In this document: piece by piece, positions 8,909 to 18,427 of the stretch | How positions within the stretch are numbered: position 1 is the stretch's first letter | How the letters are laid out: every line of letters starts with the position of its first letter | Assembly (NCBI RefSeq): GCF_015602705.1 | Contig: NZ_CP059081.1 | Location: 62,001 to 126,000 of the forward strand | Length of the DNA: 64,000 nucleotides | Origin: Acinetobacter lwoffii | GTDB taxonomy: Bacteria > Pseudomonadota > Gammaproteobacteria > Pseudomonadales > Moraxellaceae | Reading direction: 5' to 3' | Notes under the pieces: model-generated | What the model was told of the DNA's origin: nothing | Databases searched by the model: none | The model's input: the letters and a program-made list of their open reading frames with translations, nothing else | Program-made: the position numbers and the translations under genes

Positions 8909-11026
8909 TTAAGGATTATTTCTAACCATATTTAAAATAATCCCCTGGATGCTATGCCCCGAGTTTTTAAAAGACTCTAATGCCATTTCAATCTCTTGTT
9001 CTGAAGTGTAACTATAGTGTGTTACTAATATATTGGTATTAATATGGTTTGCCAATATTTGGCTGTCTGAAACATCCAAAATAGCTGTTCCATCTACCAG
9101 AATAAAATCGTAAGTATCTTTTAATTGATCCAGCAGTCTCGCCATTTCTGGCTTGCTCAGTAAACTAACTGGATTAATTTCTTCTTTACCATTAGAAATC
9201 AAATCAAGTTTGGCTTGTTGAGTCGGAGTAATAATAGAACCTAAAGCTGCTGTACCATTTAAATAGTCACTCAGACCTATTGCAGTCTCAATATTGAAAT
9301 AATCTTTCAATTGGCCTTGCCTTAAATCAGAATCAATCAAGACAACTTTCAAATTCATCTGAGCTAAAATAATGGCAAGATTTGCTGTCAGAGTAGAAGT
9401 ACCAATATTTTTTGTAGTACCTAACATTTGTACGACAGGTTGTCCTGAAAGTTGTGCCGCATATTGAATCGAAGTAGCAATTTTTCGCATTTGTTCAATT
9501 GGCAGGGCTGAAGGCTCCAAAATTGCTAATGGATGCACATACTGTTTAGAATTCTTATTTAAGGAATCATATTGATTAACTTTCCCTAAATTTCTTAAGG
9601 TATGCTTAGTCGTGATAGGTTCAATATTGCGTATACCAGAGTGTAAGAAATTACGTACTAAGGCAATCAATACACCAATAAATCCACCAAGGAAAATAGA
9701 GAGCACTAAAATGATTAGCTTTTTAGGTTTAACAGGGTTAACAGGTTCTACTGCATAATCCACAATGCTTACTTTACCTAATTCACCAGCCTTAGCGACA
9801 TTAAGACTCTGATACGTTGTTAATAAACCAGTATAAAGCTGGTTTTTAATTTCAACATCTCGGTAATATTGCAGGTATAAACGCTGGATTTCTGGAAGTT
9901 GCTTAACTTTATTGTTAACTTCATTGATTTTTGAATTGAGAGTCGTTAATTGAGCATTTATAGCCTGCATCGCTGGGTGTTCAGCAGTGTACTGAGCCCC
10001 GAGTTCGGCCTGTTTTTGTTGAAGCTGAACTTTCTGAATTTCAAGTTCCATACCTTGTTTAAGGTATAATTCAGACTCACCTTTTACATCTACTGTGCCA
10101 TATTTTTGTCTGAACTGATTAAACTGACGTTCGGAGTTATTTAAGTCTTCTTTCAGCTCTGGAAGCTGTTTTTCTAAAAAGGCAACTTGTTGATCTTTAT
10201 CGGTAACACTTCGGCTAATATCTTGTTGCTTATAAATATTTAAAACCGTATTAAGGAGGTTCGGAATATTTTCTGGATTTTCACCTTGATAAGTGAGTTC
10301 TAATATACCTGTTCCTTTACCTTTTTCTTGAGCATCAAAGTTTGCCAAGATATTTGACATTGCAATAGGCAGAGAGTTTTTCTGAAGGATAAATTGTTGT
10401 CCCGATTTTATATTTCCAGAAATACTAATATTCCAGGATCCATCACGTAAAGCTTGGTTTAACTCTCCTTTTTTCAGAAGTTGCTCAGTTTTATAGTCAT
10501 GAATAGTGTATTTATTGTCTTCAACAGTTAGGAGTAAGGCTTTATTTTCATAAAATTTGGGTACTTGAAACTGGGCGATTACAAGTCTCTGACCTTCTTT
10601 TTTTAATAAAATATCTTGGGTAGTATACGTTTTGATATAGTTATTATCAGATACAATTTTTTGAAAAAAATTTTCTTTAGGTTGAATTTGAATATCAAGA
10701 TTTAAATCTTTAATTGCCTGACCTAAGATTGCACGAGATTTTAATAACTCAATTTCACTTTGTGTAGAAGAGTTTCCCATGCCCCCTAATCCGGCCAGAC
10801 TCGCCATGGCTGCCATATCTGAACTTAGCCCAGCTAAGGGACTTGATGTATTGGATTTAATCTGTACCAATGCATCAGTTTGATAGATAGTTTCAGTAGT
10901 ACGTAAATATATAATTGCACTAACTATTGATAACAGGATACAGAGACTAATTAATTTCCATTGGGCTATAAGTGAAAAAAATAATTCCTTTAAATCAATA
11001 GTATCGTCTTGTACGTTTGAGTTCAT
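8909..11026 (-). CDS. wzc: Wzc-like polysaccharide co-polymerase with degenerate kinase domain
   Basis: Inner-membrane PCP-2a protein, 705 aa, that partners Wza in capsule export and chain-length control. TM1 is at about residues 32-50, a long periplasmic coiled-coil region follows, TM2 is near 431-452, and a BY-kinase-like domain covers about 500-705. The Walker A' motif (VVLIDSDLR) and Walker B (FILVDG) are present. However, the Walker A reads GTTKNIGTST: Thr543 replaces the lysine that binds ATP phosphate in GxxxxxGK[ST]. The protein also ends right after the ATPase fold (ILNMVRNNP) and has no tyrosine cluster tail. So the membrane scaffold appears intact while autophosphorylation is unlikely. 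There is no wzb beside it. DNA around the motif reads cleanly, with no frameshift. Confidence 0.9.
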   Translation of the reverse strand: MNSNVQDDTIDLKELFFSLIAQWKLISLCILLSIVSAIIYLRTTETIYQTDALVQIKSNTSSPLAGLSSDMAAMASLAGLGGMGNSSTQSEIELLKSRAILGQAIKDLNLDIQIQPKENFFQKIVSDNNYIKTYTTQDILLKKEGQRLVIAQFQVPKFYENKALLLTVEDNKYTIHDYKTEQLLKKGELNQALRDGSWNISISGNIKSGQQFILQKNSLPIAMSNILANFDAQEKGKGTGILELTYQGENPENIPNLLNTVLNIYKQQDISRSVTDKDQQVAFLEKQLPELKEDLNNSERQFNQFRQKYGTVDVKGESELYLKQGMELEIQKVQLQQKQAELGAQYTAEHPAMQAINAQLTTLNSKINEVNNKVKQLPEIQRLYLQYYRDVEIKNQLYTGLLTTYQSLNVAKAGELGKVSIVDYAVEPVNPVKPKKLIILVLSIFLGGFIGVLIALVRNFLHSGIRNIEPITTKHTLRNLGKVNQYDSLNKNSKQYVHPLAILEPSALPIEQMRKIATSIQYAAQLSGQPVVQMLGTTKNIGTSTLTANLAIILAQMNLKVVLIDSDLRQGQLKDYFNIETAIGLSDYLNGTAALGSIITPTQQAKLDLISNGKEEINPVSLLSKPEMARLLDQLKDTYDFILVDGTAILDVSDSQILANHINTNILVTHYSYTSEQEIEMALESFKNSGHSIQGIILNMVRNNP

Positions 11027-11160
11027 TCGTTTATTACTACAAATAATTAAAAATTTTATATCAAAACTTTGATTTTTTAGATTAAGCTTGAAACTGTCTC
11101 TTCAATGTTCTGATGATTGATAATGATTAAAATCAGTTTATTTATAAGATAAGAATCATA

Positions 11161-12261
11161 TTAATTACCCAGCTGGTCAAAGCTATATAGAGCACTTGAG
11201 AAAGGTACAATCTGATTAACAATACGCTGCCAACGTACTAAGCCGGTAGCATCTATATAAACAATATCATTACTACGCATTTTAAATTGATTTGCCAAGC
11301 CAAAATCACCGATACTGCTTAAATCAATATGATAAATTTCTGTTATAGGCTGATTGGACTGATTACGAATAATATAAATTTTACTACGGCTAGCAGACAT
11401 TGGATTTAAGCCTAAACTTTCACCAATAACATCGCTCAAGCTCATCCCTTGATCACGTATAGGCAGCGATTGATTTTTACCAGCTTCCCCCAGTACATAA
11501 ATTTTCTGATTTTCTCGACTATTTATATATAAGGTGTCATTAGGCTGAATCAGTAAATTATGTAAGGAAAATCCATTTTTTTCTAATTCAATACTATTTA
11601 ACTGATAGGTTTGTCCATTTCTTACTAAAGTAATTGAAGTGCTATCACCTTGCTCAGTATTAATTCCACCAGCCATGCCGAGAGCTGTGTAGACACTTGC
11701 TGGTTGATCACTTAAGAAGAATTGTCCTCCTTGTTTGACATTCCCTTGTACAGAGAAACGTTGCCCTTGATAAGAAAGGACACGAGCAATAACATCTGGT
11801 GTTTTTAAATAACGTGACAGCTGGCTACGTAGTTCAGAATTTACTTGAGTAAGTGATTTACCTGCTGCCTTATAACGACCAATGATTGGAAATTGTATAT
11901 AACCTTCTTGGTTAATTTGATAACCATTCGCGCGTGCAGATTCTACGCCACTTACACTCGAGGAAGATGGGGTAAGTTCTGGATAAGCCCATAAATAAAT
12001 TGAAAGAATATCGCCTGGACTCAAAACATAATTTTTATGAGGCTTATTGAATAGTGTGGCTAAGTCTTGAGAAGCAAGCTGAGCAGGTTGTAAGGCAAAA
12101 AGATTATCTTGAGTGATTTTGATGAGATTGACACGTGTACCTGCATCTGTTTGAAAGAAACCTTCAGCTGGTAGATCATAGGTTTGCAGGCCAGAAGTGA
12201 TTGCACACCCGCTCATTCCTAAACCAAGTGCTAACAAAAAGCTGTAACGGTAATAACTCAC
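11161..12261 (-). CDS. wza: Outer-membrane polysaccharide export protein Wza
   Basis: Lipoprotein of 366 aa that forms the outer-membrane channel for capsule. Lipobox GMSGC gives the acylated Cys19. The polysaccharide export (PES) domain covers about 75-170 (YVLSPGDILSIYLWAYPEL), followed by SLBB-type repeats and a C-terminal amphipathic segment (RWQRIVNQIVPF) that would build the membrane ring. Start is GTG with AGGA 6 nt upstream. It is first in the minus-strand operon and is followed after 134 nt by wzc; the phosphatase gene wzb that usually lies between is absent. Confidence 0.93.
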   Translation of the reverse strand: MSYYRYSFLLALGLGMSGCAITSGLQTYDLPAEGFFQTDAGTRVNLIKITQDNLFALQPAQLASQDLATLFNKPHKNYVLSPGDILSIYLWAYPELTPSSSSVSGVESARANGYQINQEGYIQFPIIGRYKAAGKSLTQVNSELRSQLSRYLKTPDVIARVLSYQGQRFSVQGNVKQGGQFFLSDQPASVYTALGMAGGINTEQGDSTSITLVRNGQTYQLNSIELEKNGFSLHNLLIQPNDTLYINSRENQKIYVLGEAGKNQSLPIRDQGMSLSDVIGESLGLNPMSASRSKIYIIRNQSNQPITEIYHIDLSSIGDFGLANQFKMRSNDIVYIDATGLVRWQRIVNQIVPFSSALYSFDQLGN

Positions 12262-12529
12262 TCTAAATCCTGTCTTATAAAAATAATGTTTAGATAATCG
12301 GAGGCAAAAGTGTATGCCAGACTATGAATATATTCTGCTTGTAATTCTATACTAAGTTTCGGAACAAGCCTAGTTTGATTCTCTATATTTATCTGCTGAG
12401 ATAAATAGAAGGTATCTCCAAAAATATGATTCACTTTCTTAAATAAAAGTATAATAAAATACTCAGTAAAGTGATTCCATTTATCACTTTAGTTTATATT
12501 GTTAGATTCATCAAAATTCAAGGTTTAGA
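12262..12529. promoter_or_regulatory. Divergent promoter region between wza and gna
   Basis: AT-rich 268-nt spacer that must contain promoters for both the export operon and module 1. It holds a GAGATA/TATCTC inverted repeat at 12398-12418 and several copies of CACTTT/AAAGTG between about 12430 and 12490. I see no ops/JUMPstart element. The -10 and -35 boxes cannot be assigned with certainty. Confidence 0.55.
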
Positions 12530-12532
12530 TTG

Positions 12533-13810
12533 ATGCTAAAGCTCTCGGAAGTGAAAGTTGCCATTATTGGATTAGGCTATGTTGGTTTGCCGTTAGCCGT
12601 TGAATTTGGTAAAAAAATTCCAGTTATGGGCTTTGATATTTATCAAAAACGTATTGATGAACTGAAATCTGGTAAAGATCATACTTTAGAAGTCTCTCTT
12701 GAAGAACTTGCTCTATCGACACAGCTGGATTACAGCTCAAATTTAGAAGATTTAAAAGATTGTAATTTCTTCATTGTGACTGTGCCAACACCAATCGATA
12801 AATTTAAACAACCTGATTTAATGCCACTAGTAAAAGCTTCTCAAAGTATTGGTAAGGTATTGAAAAAAGGTGATATCGTCGTTTACGAATCAACTGTTTA
12901 CCCAGGAGCAACCGAAGAAGTATGTATTCCTGAACTTGAAAAAGTGTCAGGTTTGACATTTAACCAAGACTTCTTTGTAGGTTATAGCCCTGAGCGGATT
13001 AATCCGGGTGATAAACTTCATCGTGTGACCAATATTCTTAAAATTACTTCAGGTTCCACTCCAGAAGTCGCTGATTTTGTCGATGAAGTCTATAACTTGA
13101 TCATTGAAGCAGGCACGCATCAAGCATCAAGCATTAAAGTTGCTGAAGCAGCAAAAGTAATTGAGAATACTCAGCGTGACGTCAACATTGCTCTCATCAA
13201 TGAGCTAGCTGTGATTTTTAATAAAATGGATATTGATACAGAAGCAGTACTCCAAGCTGCAGGGACGAAATGGAACTTCTTGCCATTCCGTCCAGGTCTG
13301 GTCGGTGGTCACTGTATTGGGGTCGATCCGTACTACTTAACCCATAAAGCGCAGTCGATTGGTTACCATCCTGAAATTATTTTAGCGGGGCGTCGCTTAA
13401 ATGATGGCATGGGTGCTTATGTCGTGACTCAATTGGTCAAAGGCATGATCAAGAAAAAGATTCATGTCGAAGGTGCAAAAGTTTTGGTATTGGGCTTAAG
13501 TTTTAAAGAAAACTGCCCAGACATTCGTAATACTAAAATCATTGATATTGTGCATGAACTTCAGGAATATCACATTCAAGCCGATGTCTATGATCCATGG
13601 GTGGATGCATCAGAAGCAGAGCATGAATATGGGATTACCCCAGTTCAAACACTTGAAAACGGTCAATATGACGCTGTGATTTTGGCAGTTGCACATGACC
13701 AGTTTAAGGCGATGGATGTTGAAGCGATTCGCGGACTCGGCAAGGCTAATCATGTGTTATATGACCTTAAATATGTATTGAGTCAGTCTGAATCTGACCT
13801 TCGTTTATAA
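12533..13810 (+). CDS. gna: UDP-N-acetylhexosamine 6-dehydrogenase (Gna/TviB/WbpO type)
   Basis: Two-step NAD-dependent oxidation of UDP-GalNAc or UDP-GlcNAc to the uronate, probably giving UDP-GalNAcA together with the next gene. Rossmann motif [10 protein letters not shown] near residues 13-22; catalytic cysteine intact in [12 protein letters not shown] near 260; C-terminal UDP-binding domain to residue 425. A TTG lies one codon before; ATG 12533 with AAGG 9 nt upstream is the better start. It is the first gene of module 1, its usual place in Acinetobacter K loci. Confidence 0.93.
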   Translation: MLKLSEVKVAIIGLGYVGLPLAVEFGKKIPVMGFDIYQKRIDELKSGKDHTLEVSLEELALSTQLDYSSNLEDLKDCNFFIVTVPTPIDKFKQPDLMPLVKASQSIGKVLKKGDIVVYESTVYPGATEEVCIPELEKVSGLTFNQDFFVGYSPERINPGDKLHRVTNILKITSGSTPEVADFVDEVYNLIIEAGTHQASSIKVAEAAKVIENTQRDVNIALINELAVIFNKMDIDTEAVLQAAGTKWNFLPFRPGLVGGHCIGVDPYYLTHKAQSIGYHPEIILAGRRLNDGMGAYVVTQLVKGMIKKKIHVEGAKVLVLGLSFKENCPDIRNTKIIDIVHELQEYHIQADVYDPWVDASEAEHEYGITPVQTLENGQYDAVILAVAHDQFKAMDVEAIRGLGKANHVLYDLKYVLSQSESDLRL

Positions 13811-13823
13811 TAGGACATACTTC

Positions 13824-14846
13824 ATGAATCAGTATCAACGGGTATGTACAAGCCTTCAAGCACAACCGAAAACATGGTTGGTCACTGGGGTTGCAGGCTT
13901 TATCGGCTCAAACCTTCTAGAAACTTTACTCAAACTTGATCAAACGGTAGTGGGTTTAGATAGCTTTGCCACCGGTCATCAGTATAATTTGGATGAAGTT
14001 CAAGCTTCTGTTACAGCTGAGCAGTGGGCGAAATTCAACTTTATTGAAGGCGATATTCGGCAGTTTGCAGATTGCCAAAAAGCTTGTGCAGACGTGGATT
14101 ATGTATTGCATCAAGCGGCACTTGGTTCTGTACCACGTTCAATAGCAGATCCTATTTTAACAAACAGTGCAAATATCACAGGATTCTTGAACATGATGGT
14201 CGCTGCGCGCGATGCAAATGTATCAAGTTTCACTTATGCGGCAAGTAGTTCAACCTATGGCGATCATCCTGCATTGCCAAAAGTTGAAGAAAATATCGGC
14301 AATCCATTGTCACCTTATGCGGTGACCAAGTACGTGAATGAACTGTATGCTGATGTGTTTGCACGGAGCTATGGTTTTAAAGCCATTGGTCTGCGTTATT
14401 TTAACGTGTTTGGCAAACGCCAAGATCCAAACGGTGCTTATGCAGCGGTGATTCCAAAATGGACAGCATCCATGATTGCTGGCGAAGATGTTTTCATCAA
14501 TGGTGATGGTGAAACCAGTCGTGATTTCTGCTTTATCGACAATACCGTACAAGCCAATATTTTGGCTGCGACCGCATCGGACGAGGCTAAAAATCAGGTC
14601 TATAACGTGGCTGTGGGTGACCGTACCACGCTCAATGATTTGTATCGTGCCATTCAATCTGCACTTGCGGAAAATGATGTGCAGTTTGAGCGTGATCCTG
14701 TGTACCGTGATTTTCGTGCAGGGGATGTGCGACATTCACAAGCCAGTATTGCCAAAATTCAGCAACATTTGGGTTATGCACCTGAGTTTAAAATTGCTGA
14801 AGGCATTCAATTGGCGATGCGTTGGTATGTAAATAACTTAAAATGA
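13824..14846 (+). CDS. wbpP: UDP-GlcNAc/GalNAc C4-epimerase (WbpP/TviC type)
   Basis: Extended SDR epimerase, 340 aa. TGVAGFIGS (about 22-30) binds NAD; the catalytic triad is seen as SSSTYG and YAVTK. It has the N-terminal extension and RDFCFIDN segment of the WbpP/TviC group that interconverts UDP-GlcNAc and UDP-GalNAc. Together with gna it forms the Vi-antigen-like pair for UDP-GalNAcA. It follows gna by 13 nt, with an AGGA box. Confidence 0.92.
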   Translation: MNQYQRVCTSLQAQPKTWLVTGVAGFIGSNLLETLLKLDQTVVGLDSFATGHQYNLDEVQASVTAEQWAKFNFIEGDIRQFADCQKACADVDYVLHQAALGSVPRSIADPILTNSANITGFLNMMVAARDANVSSFTYAASSSTYGDHPALPKVEENIGNPLSPYAVTKYVNELYADVFARSYGFKAIGLRYFNVFGKRQDPNGAYAAVIPKWTASMIAGEDVFINGDGETSRDFCFIDNTVQANILAATASDEAKNQVYNVAVGDRTTLNDLYRAIQSALAENDVQFERDPVYRDFRAGDVRHSQASIAKIQQHLGYAPEFKIAEGIQLAMRWYVNNLK

Positions 14847-14856
14847 TCTTGAACAG

Positions 14857-16029
14857 ATGATTGCGAAACTGTTCGCAAAGTATCAGTCGATTGGGCTGAT
14901 TACATTAAGTTTACTGGCAGGTGCGATAATGACATTTATCGCACTTCCTGTTTTAACACGCCTATATTCGGTTGCGGACTTTGGTACTTATGGCATTGCT
15001 TTAGCGATTGTCAGTGTTTTATCGACGGTGGCGAATTTACGCCTTGATCAAGCCTTATTGGTGGCAGAACAACAGGATAAAAAAAGCCTGATGTTTGAAG
15101 GGGCGGTGTTCTCAACAGCTATCGCTATCATCAGTGGCATCGTCATTAGTTTTATTTTAAATGTTGAAATGGCTTTTGCTGTGGCGACTGGTGTGCTTGC
15201 CAATACGCTGATTCAAAGTCTGTATAACTATCAATTTGCCGCACACAAAGAATATTTTTGTGCAGGTTTAAATATTTTTAGAAGTGCAATCGTGGTGTTG
15301 GTTCAACTGTCTTTGCCACTTGTCATGCAGATTAGTTTGGTGAATAGCTATAACGTCAGTTCGATCATCATGATTGTGGCGGTGCTGATTTATGTATTGA
15401 AACATCAACTGTATCAAGTTAGTTGGCAGGCATTTAAAAATTACAAAGATTTCATCTATGCCAATACACCACATGCCTTGCTGAATAGTTTTTCACATAA
15501 CTTGCCCTATTATGTGGTGTCGCATTTTGTCGGTGTGCAGGCGATGGGTTTTTATGGCATTGTCGAGCGGACTTTGCGTGTACCGATTAATCTGATTTCG
15601 CAAACTTTACGCCAATTCTTTATTCGCAAATTTAAAAGCACAGAATCCAATCAAAATGCCTTAAAAGCCAGTGTGCTTTTAAGCATCGTTTCACTGCCTT
15701 TATTTGCGATATTTTTTATTCTGCCTGAATCTGTTTATTTATGGGTTTTTGGCAGTGAATGGGTCGGCATCTCAGCATATTTTCAAATTCTAGCATTGGG
15801 CTATTGGGCGATTTTTTGTAATCCACCCAGCTCTGCTTTTTTAATTGCCAAGCGCAACAGCCAAGTGTTATTTAAATTGCAAATTGTGGAACTGATCATC
15901 AAGTTCGCATTATTTGCGGGACTATATGTTTTATTTGACGATAAAATTTATATGCTATTGGCAGTGCCTGTTGCACTGATCATCTATAACTTTGCCATTT
16001 TATTTGTGGTGTGGAGAAACAAAAACTGA
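14857..16029 (+). CDS. wzx: Wzx flippase of module 1
   Basis: Integral membrane protein of 390 aa with about 12 hydrophobic segments, matching the polysaccharide biosynthesis/MATE-like Wzx fold; it would move the undecaprenyl-diphosphate oligosaccharide across the inner membrane. The N-terminus (GLITLSLLAGAIMTFIALPVLTR) is typical. The next gene starts within its stop codon (TGATG), so the two are translationally coupled. It is the first of two flippases in the window and is not close in sequence to the second. Confidence 0.9.
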   Translation: MIAKLFAKYQSIGLITLSLLAGAIMTFIALPVLTRLYSVADFGTYGIALAIVSVLSTVANLRLDQALLVAEQQDKKSLMFEGAVFSTAIAIISGIVISFILNVEMAFAVATGVLANTLIQSLYNYQFAAHKEYFCAGLNIFRSAIVVLVQLSLPLVMQISLVNSYNVSSIIMIVAVLIYVLKHQLYQVSWQAFKNYKDFIYANTPHALLNSFSHNLPYYVVSHFVGVQAMGFYGIVERTLRVPINLISQTLRQFFIRKFKSTESNQNALKASVLLSIVSLPLFAIFFILPESVYLWVFGSEWVGISAYFQILALGYWAIFCNPPSSAFLIAKRNSQVLFKLQIVELIIKFALFAGLYVLFDDKIYMLLAVPVALIIYNFAILFVVWRNKN

Positions 16030-16622
16030 TGTTTTTTAAACTATTAAAACTGATGAATTGGTTCACTGCACAATGTCGTCAGCAATTTTATAACATGGCA
16101 TTTAGCACCAAATTTCGCTATTTCGGCAAAGGTTGTACGGTCGATATTAGCGGACAGGTCAAGATCGGCAACAATGTCTATATTGGTGATCATGTCAGTA
16201 TGATCGTTGAAAGAGGCGCATTCTTAGAAATTGCCGATAATAGTTTTATTGGTGAAAACTGCTATATCAAATGCTTTGGTGGCAAGGTTGTCATTGGCAA
16301 AGATGTCAGTATTAATTCCAAGTCGTATATCAATGGCTGTGGCGGTGTCACAATTGGTAATAACACCCGTATTGGTACGCAAAGCATCATCATTGCGAGT
16401 AATCATAAGTTTGGTGAGCCTGATCTTTTGGTCAAAGATGCGATTACCAAACTCGGTGTCAGTTTAGGTGAAAACATTTGGCTTGGCGCACGAGTGACAG
16501 TTTTGGATGGTGTTAGCATTCCAAGCAATAGTGTGATTGGTGCCTGTAGTTTAGTGTCTAAACCATTGGATGATGCTGGGGTGTATGTCGGTAGTCCAGT
16601 CAAAAAAATTAAAGCACTTTAA
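16029..16622 (+). CDS. Hexapeptide acyltransferase
   Basis: Left-handed beta-helix acyltransferase of 197 aa with repeated [IV]GxxxxI hexapeptides from about residue 40 to 190. Probably an O-acetyltransferase acting on a glycan sugar; acceptor unknown. The frame also opens at a GTG at 16011, but ATG 16029 overlaps the wzx stop and has a GGAGA box upstream, so I prefer it. The N-terminus carries a short amphipathic segment before the helix. Confidence 0.83.
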   Translation: MFFKLLKLMNWFTAQCRQQFYNMAFSTKFRYFGKGCTVDISGQVKIGNNVYIGDHVSMIVERGAFLEIADNSFIGENCYIKCFGGKVVIGKDVSINSKSYINGCGGVTIGNNTRIGTQSIIIASNHKFGEPDLLVKDAITKLGVSLGENIWLGARVTVLDGVSIPSNSVIGACSLVSKPLDDAGVYVGSPVKKIKAL

Positions 16623-16720
16623 AGCAAGTTTCATGTGACTTGGACTTTCATATCCTAAAGCGCATTTTCAGCGTAAAATATTCAACGATTTTACCTCCTT
16701 TTTACAACCTGATATAGGTT

Positions 16721-17275
16721 ATGTATATGGCATTTCTTGTTTCTGCTTTTCGACAGCTGTTTGATTTGGCTTATTTTGTGACCAAAGGCAGTGTGGCATA
16801 TGCACGTAAAAAGGGTGTCAAATTGGGTGAAAATTGCCGAATCTATATTAAAAATTGGGGCTCAGAACCGTTTTTAGTCACTATTGGCGATCATGTCACG
16901 GTCACCTCAGGCGTGAAGTTTATCACCCATGATGGCAGTACCTGTTTGGTTAAAGATGAGCACGGTAAACGCTATCAACGCTTTGCGCCGATTCAGGTTG
17001 GTTCGCATGTGTTTATTGGTGTAAATAGCATTATTATGCCGGGTGTCAACATTGGCTCGAATGTGGTGATTGGCGCAGGTTCATTGGTGACCAAAGACAT
17101 TCCTGATCATAGTGTGGCGATTGGTGTACCGGCCAAAGTGGTCTCGAACTTTGCCGATTATCAAGCCAAAATTCAAACTACTTGCGCCAGTGATAGTGAT
17201 TTGGTTGGCATCACGGATTACCATGAGCGTGTAGAACGTGCCATGGCGATTCAATCCTCAAAAAACTCACATTAA
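16721..17275 (+). CDS. Hexapeptide acyltransferase (maltose O-acetyltransferase-like)
   Basis: 184-aa beta-helix acyltransferase. The catalytic-type histidine is in FITHDGST, and the coils VFIGVNSIIMPGVNIGSNVVIGAGSLVTKDIP and the GVPAKVV ending are typical of the sugar O-acetyltransferase group. The 98 nt before it are AT-rich and free of genes. Acceptor unknown; by context a capsule repeat-unit sugar. Confidence 0.85.
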   Translation: MYMAFLVSAFRQLFDLAYFVTKGSVAYARKKGVKLGENCRIYIKNWGSEPFLVTIGDHVTVTSGVKFITHDGSTCLVKDEHGKRYQRFAPIQVGSHVFIGVNSIIMPGVNIGSNVVIGAGSLVTKDIPDHSVAIGVPAKVVSNFADYQAKIQTTCASDSDLVGITDYHERVERAMAIQSSKNSH

Positions 17276-17308
17276 TATTCTCCCATTTCATGTTATTTAG
17301 GTCAGATT

Positions 17309-18427
17309 ATGTTGAATAAAGTCATGTTCTTTTTGCCAAGCTTGGGCGGTGGCGGTGCAGAACGTACAGTCATTCAATTGGCCAATAGCTTTGCCGAACA
17401 AGGCCTGAATATACATTTGGGCGTGTGCGATCTGCATGGTGATAAAGCCAAACTGTTGCCTGAAGTCAGCCTTAAAATTGAGTTAATCAATTTTAATTGT
17501 GGTCGAGTGATGAATAGCATCACGCCATTAAAAATAAAAATGAAAGCCGAACAATATGATTGTATTGTTGCGACACAAACCCATACCAATATTGTCGCAG
17601 GCATTGCCAAAAAGTTGGCAGGCGTTCAAACACGGTTGATTTTCCGTGAAGTCTCTACGCCGTCGAAAAATATAAAATTACAGGGCATTGGCAAGTTTGT
17701 ACTGAAAACTTTAGTGAACTGGACTTATCCGATGGCACAGCAAGTGGTTTGTGTGTCTAAGGGCGTGGAAGCAGATTTCCGAGAATATTACAGCTATAAA
17801 TCCAATAATATCAGCACTATTTATAACCCAGTACTCGATGATACTTATTTTGAAAAACTCAAAGCACCTGTCACGCACAAATTTTTCAATGAAGCCAACA
17901 AAGTCATTTTAGCTGTCGGGCGTTTGACCGAAGCCAAGAACTTTGGTTTTTTGATTCGTTCATTTAAAACCTTACACGATCAGCATGCCGATACACGCCT
18001 GATTATTTTAGGCGAAGGTGAATTACGCACTGAGTTTGAAGCCTTAATTACGGAATTGGGTTTAAACGATGTGGTGGATTTATCAGGCTTTGATGCCAAT
18101 CCTTATGCTTATTTTAAATATGCCTCGCTGTTTGTCTTAAGCTCGAATTGGGAAGGCTTGCCGGGTGTCCTGATTCAAGCCTTGGCATCTAAAGTGAAAG
18201 TCGTGAGTACCGATTGCCCAAGTGGTCCTATGGAAATCTTGCACAGCGCCAAGTTTGGTTTATTGGTCGAATGTAATGATCAAGTTGGTCTTATCCAAGC
18301 TATGAATCAAGCCATTTTTGCTGATTATATTCAATATGCAGATGCTGATTTCGACATGCATATTCAGCAGTTCCATAAAAAAACTATCCTGAAACAGTAC
18401 TTAAAAATGATGGAGTCTGCATCATGA
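17309..18427 (+). CDS. GT4-family glycosyltransferase
   Basis: Cytoplasmic GT-B glycosyltransferase of 372 aa. N-terminal glycine-rich GGGGAERTVIQLA binds the acceptor/donor region; the C-terminal donor domain has VGRLTEAKNF, ILGEGELR and the NWEGLPGVLIQALA (EX7E) motif. Linkage and sugar are not predictable. It ends in an ATGA overlap with the next glycosyltransferase. Confidence 0.9.
   Translation: MLNKVMFFLPSLGGGGAERTVIQLANSFAEQGLNIHLGVCDLHGDKAKLLPEVSLKIELINFNCGRVMNSITPLKIKMKAEQYDCIVATQTHTNIVAGIAKKLAGVQTRLIFREVSTPSKNIKLQGIGKFVLKTLVNWTYPMAQQVVCVSKGVEADFREYYSYKSNNISTIYNPVLDDTYFEKLKAPVTHKFFNEANKVILAVGRLTEAKNFGFLIRSFKTLHDQHADTRLIILGEGELRTEFEALITELGLNDVVDLSGFDANPYAYFKYASLFVLSSNWEGLPGVLIQALASKVKVVSTDCPSGPMEILHSAKFGLLVECNDQVGLIQAMNQAIFADYIQYADADFDMHIQQFHKKTILKQYLKMMESAS

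Noticed and set aside
12262..12529. ops/JUMPstart element upstream of the polysaccharide genes
   Set aside because: No GGCGGTAG-like motif in the spacer on either strand.
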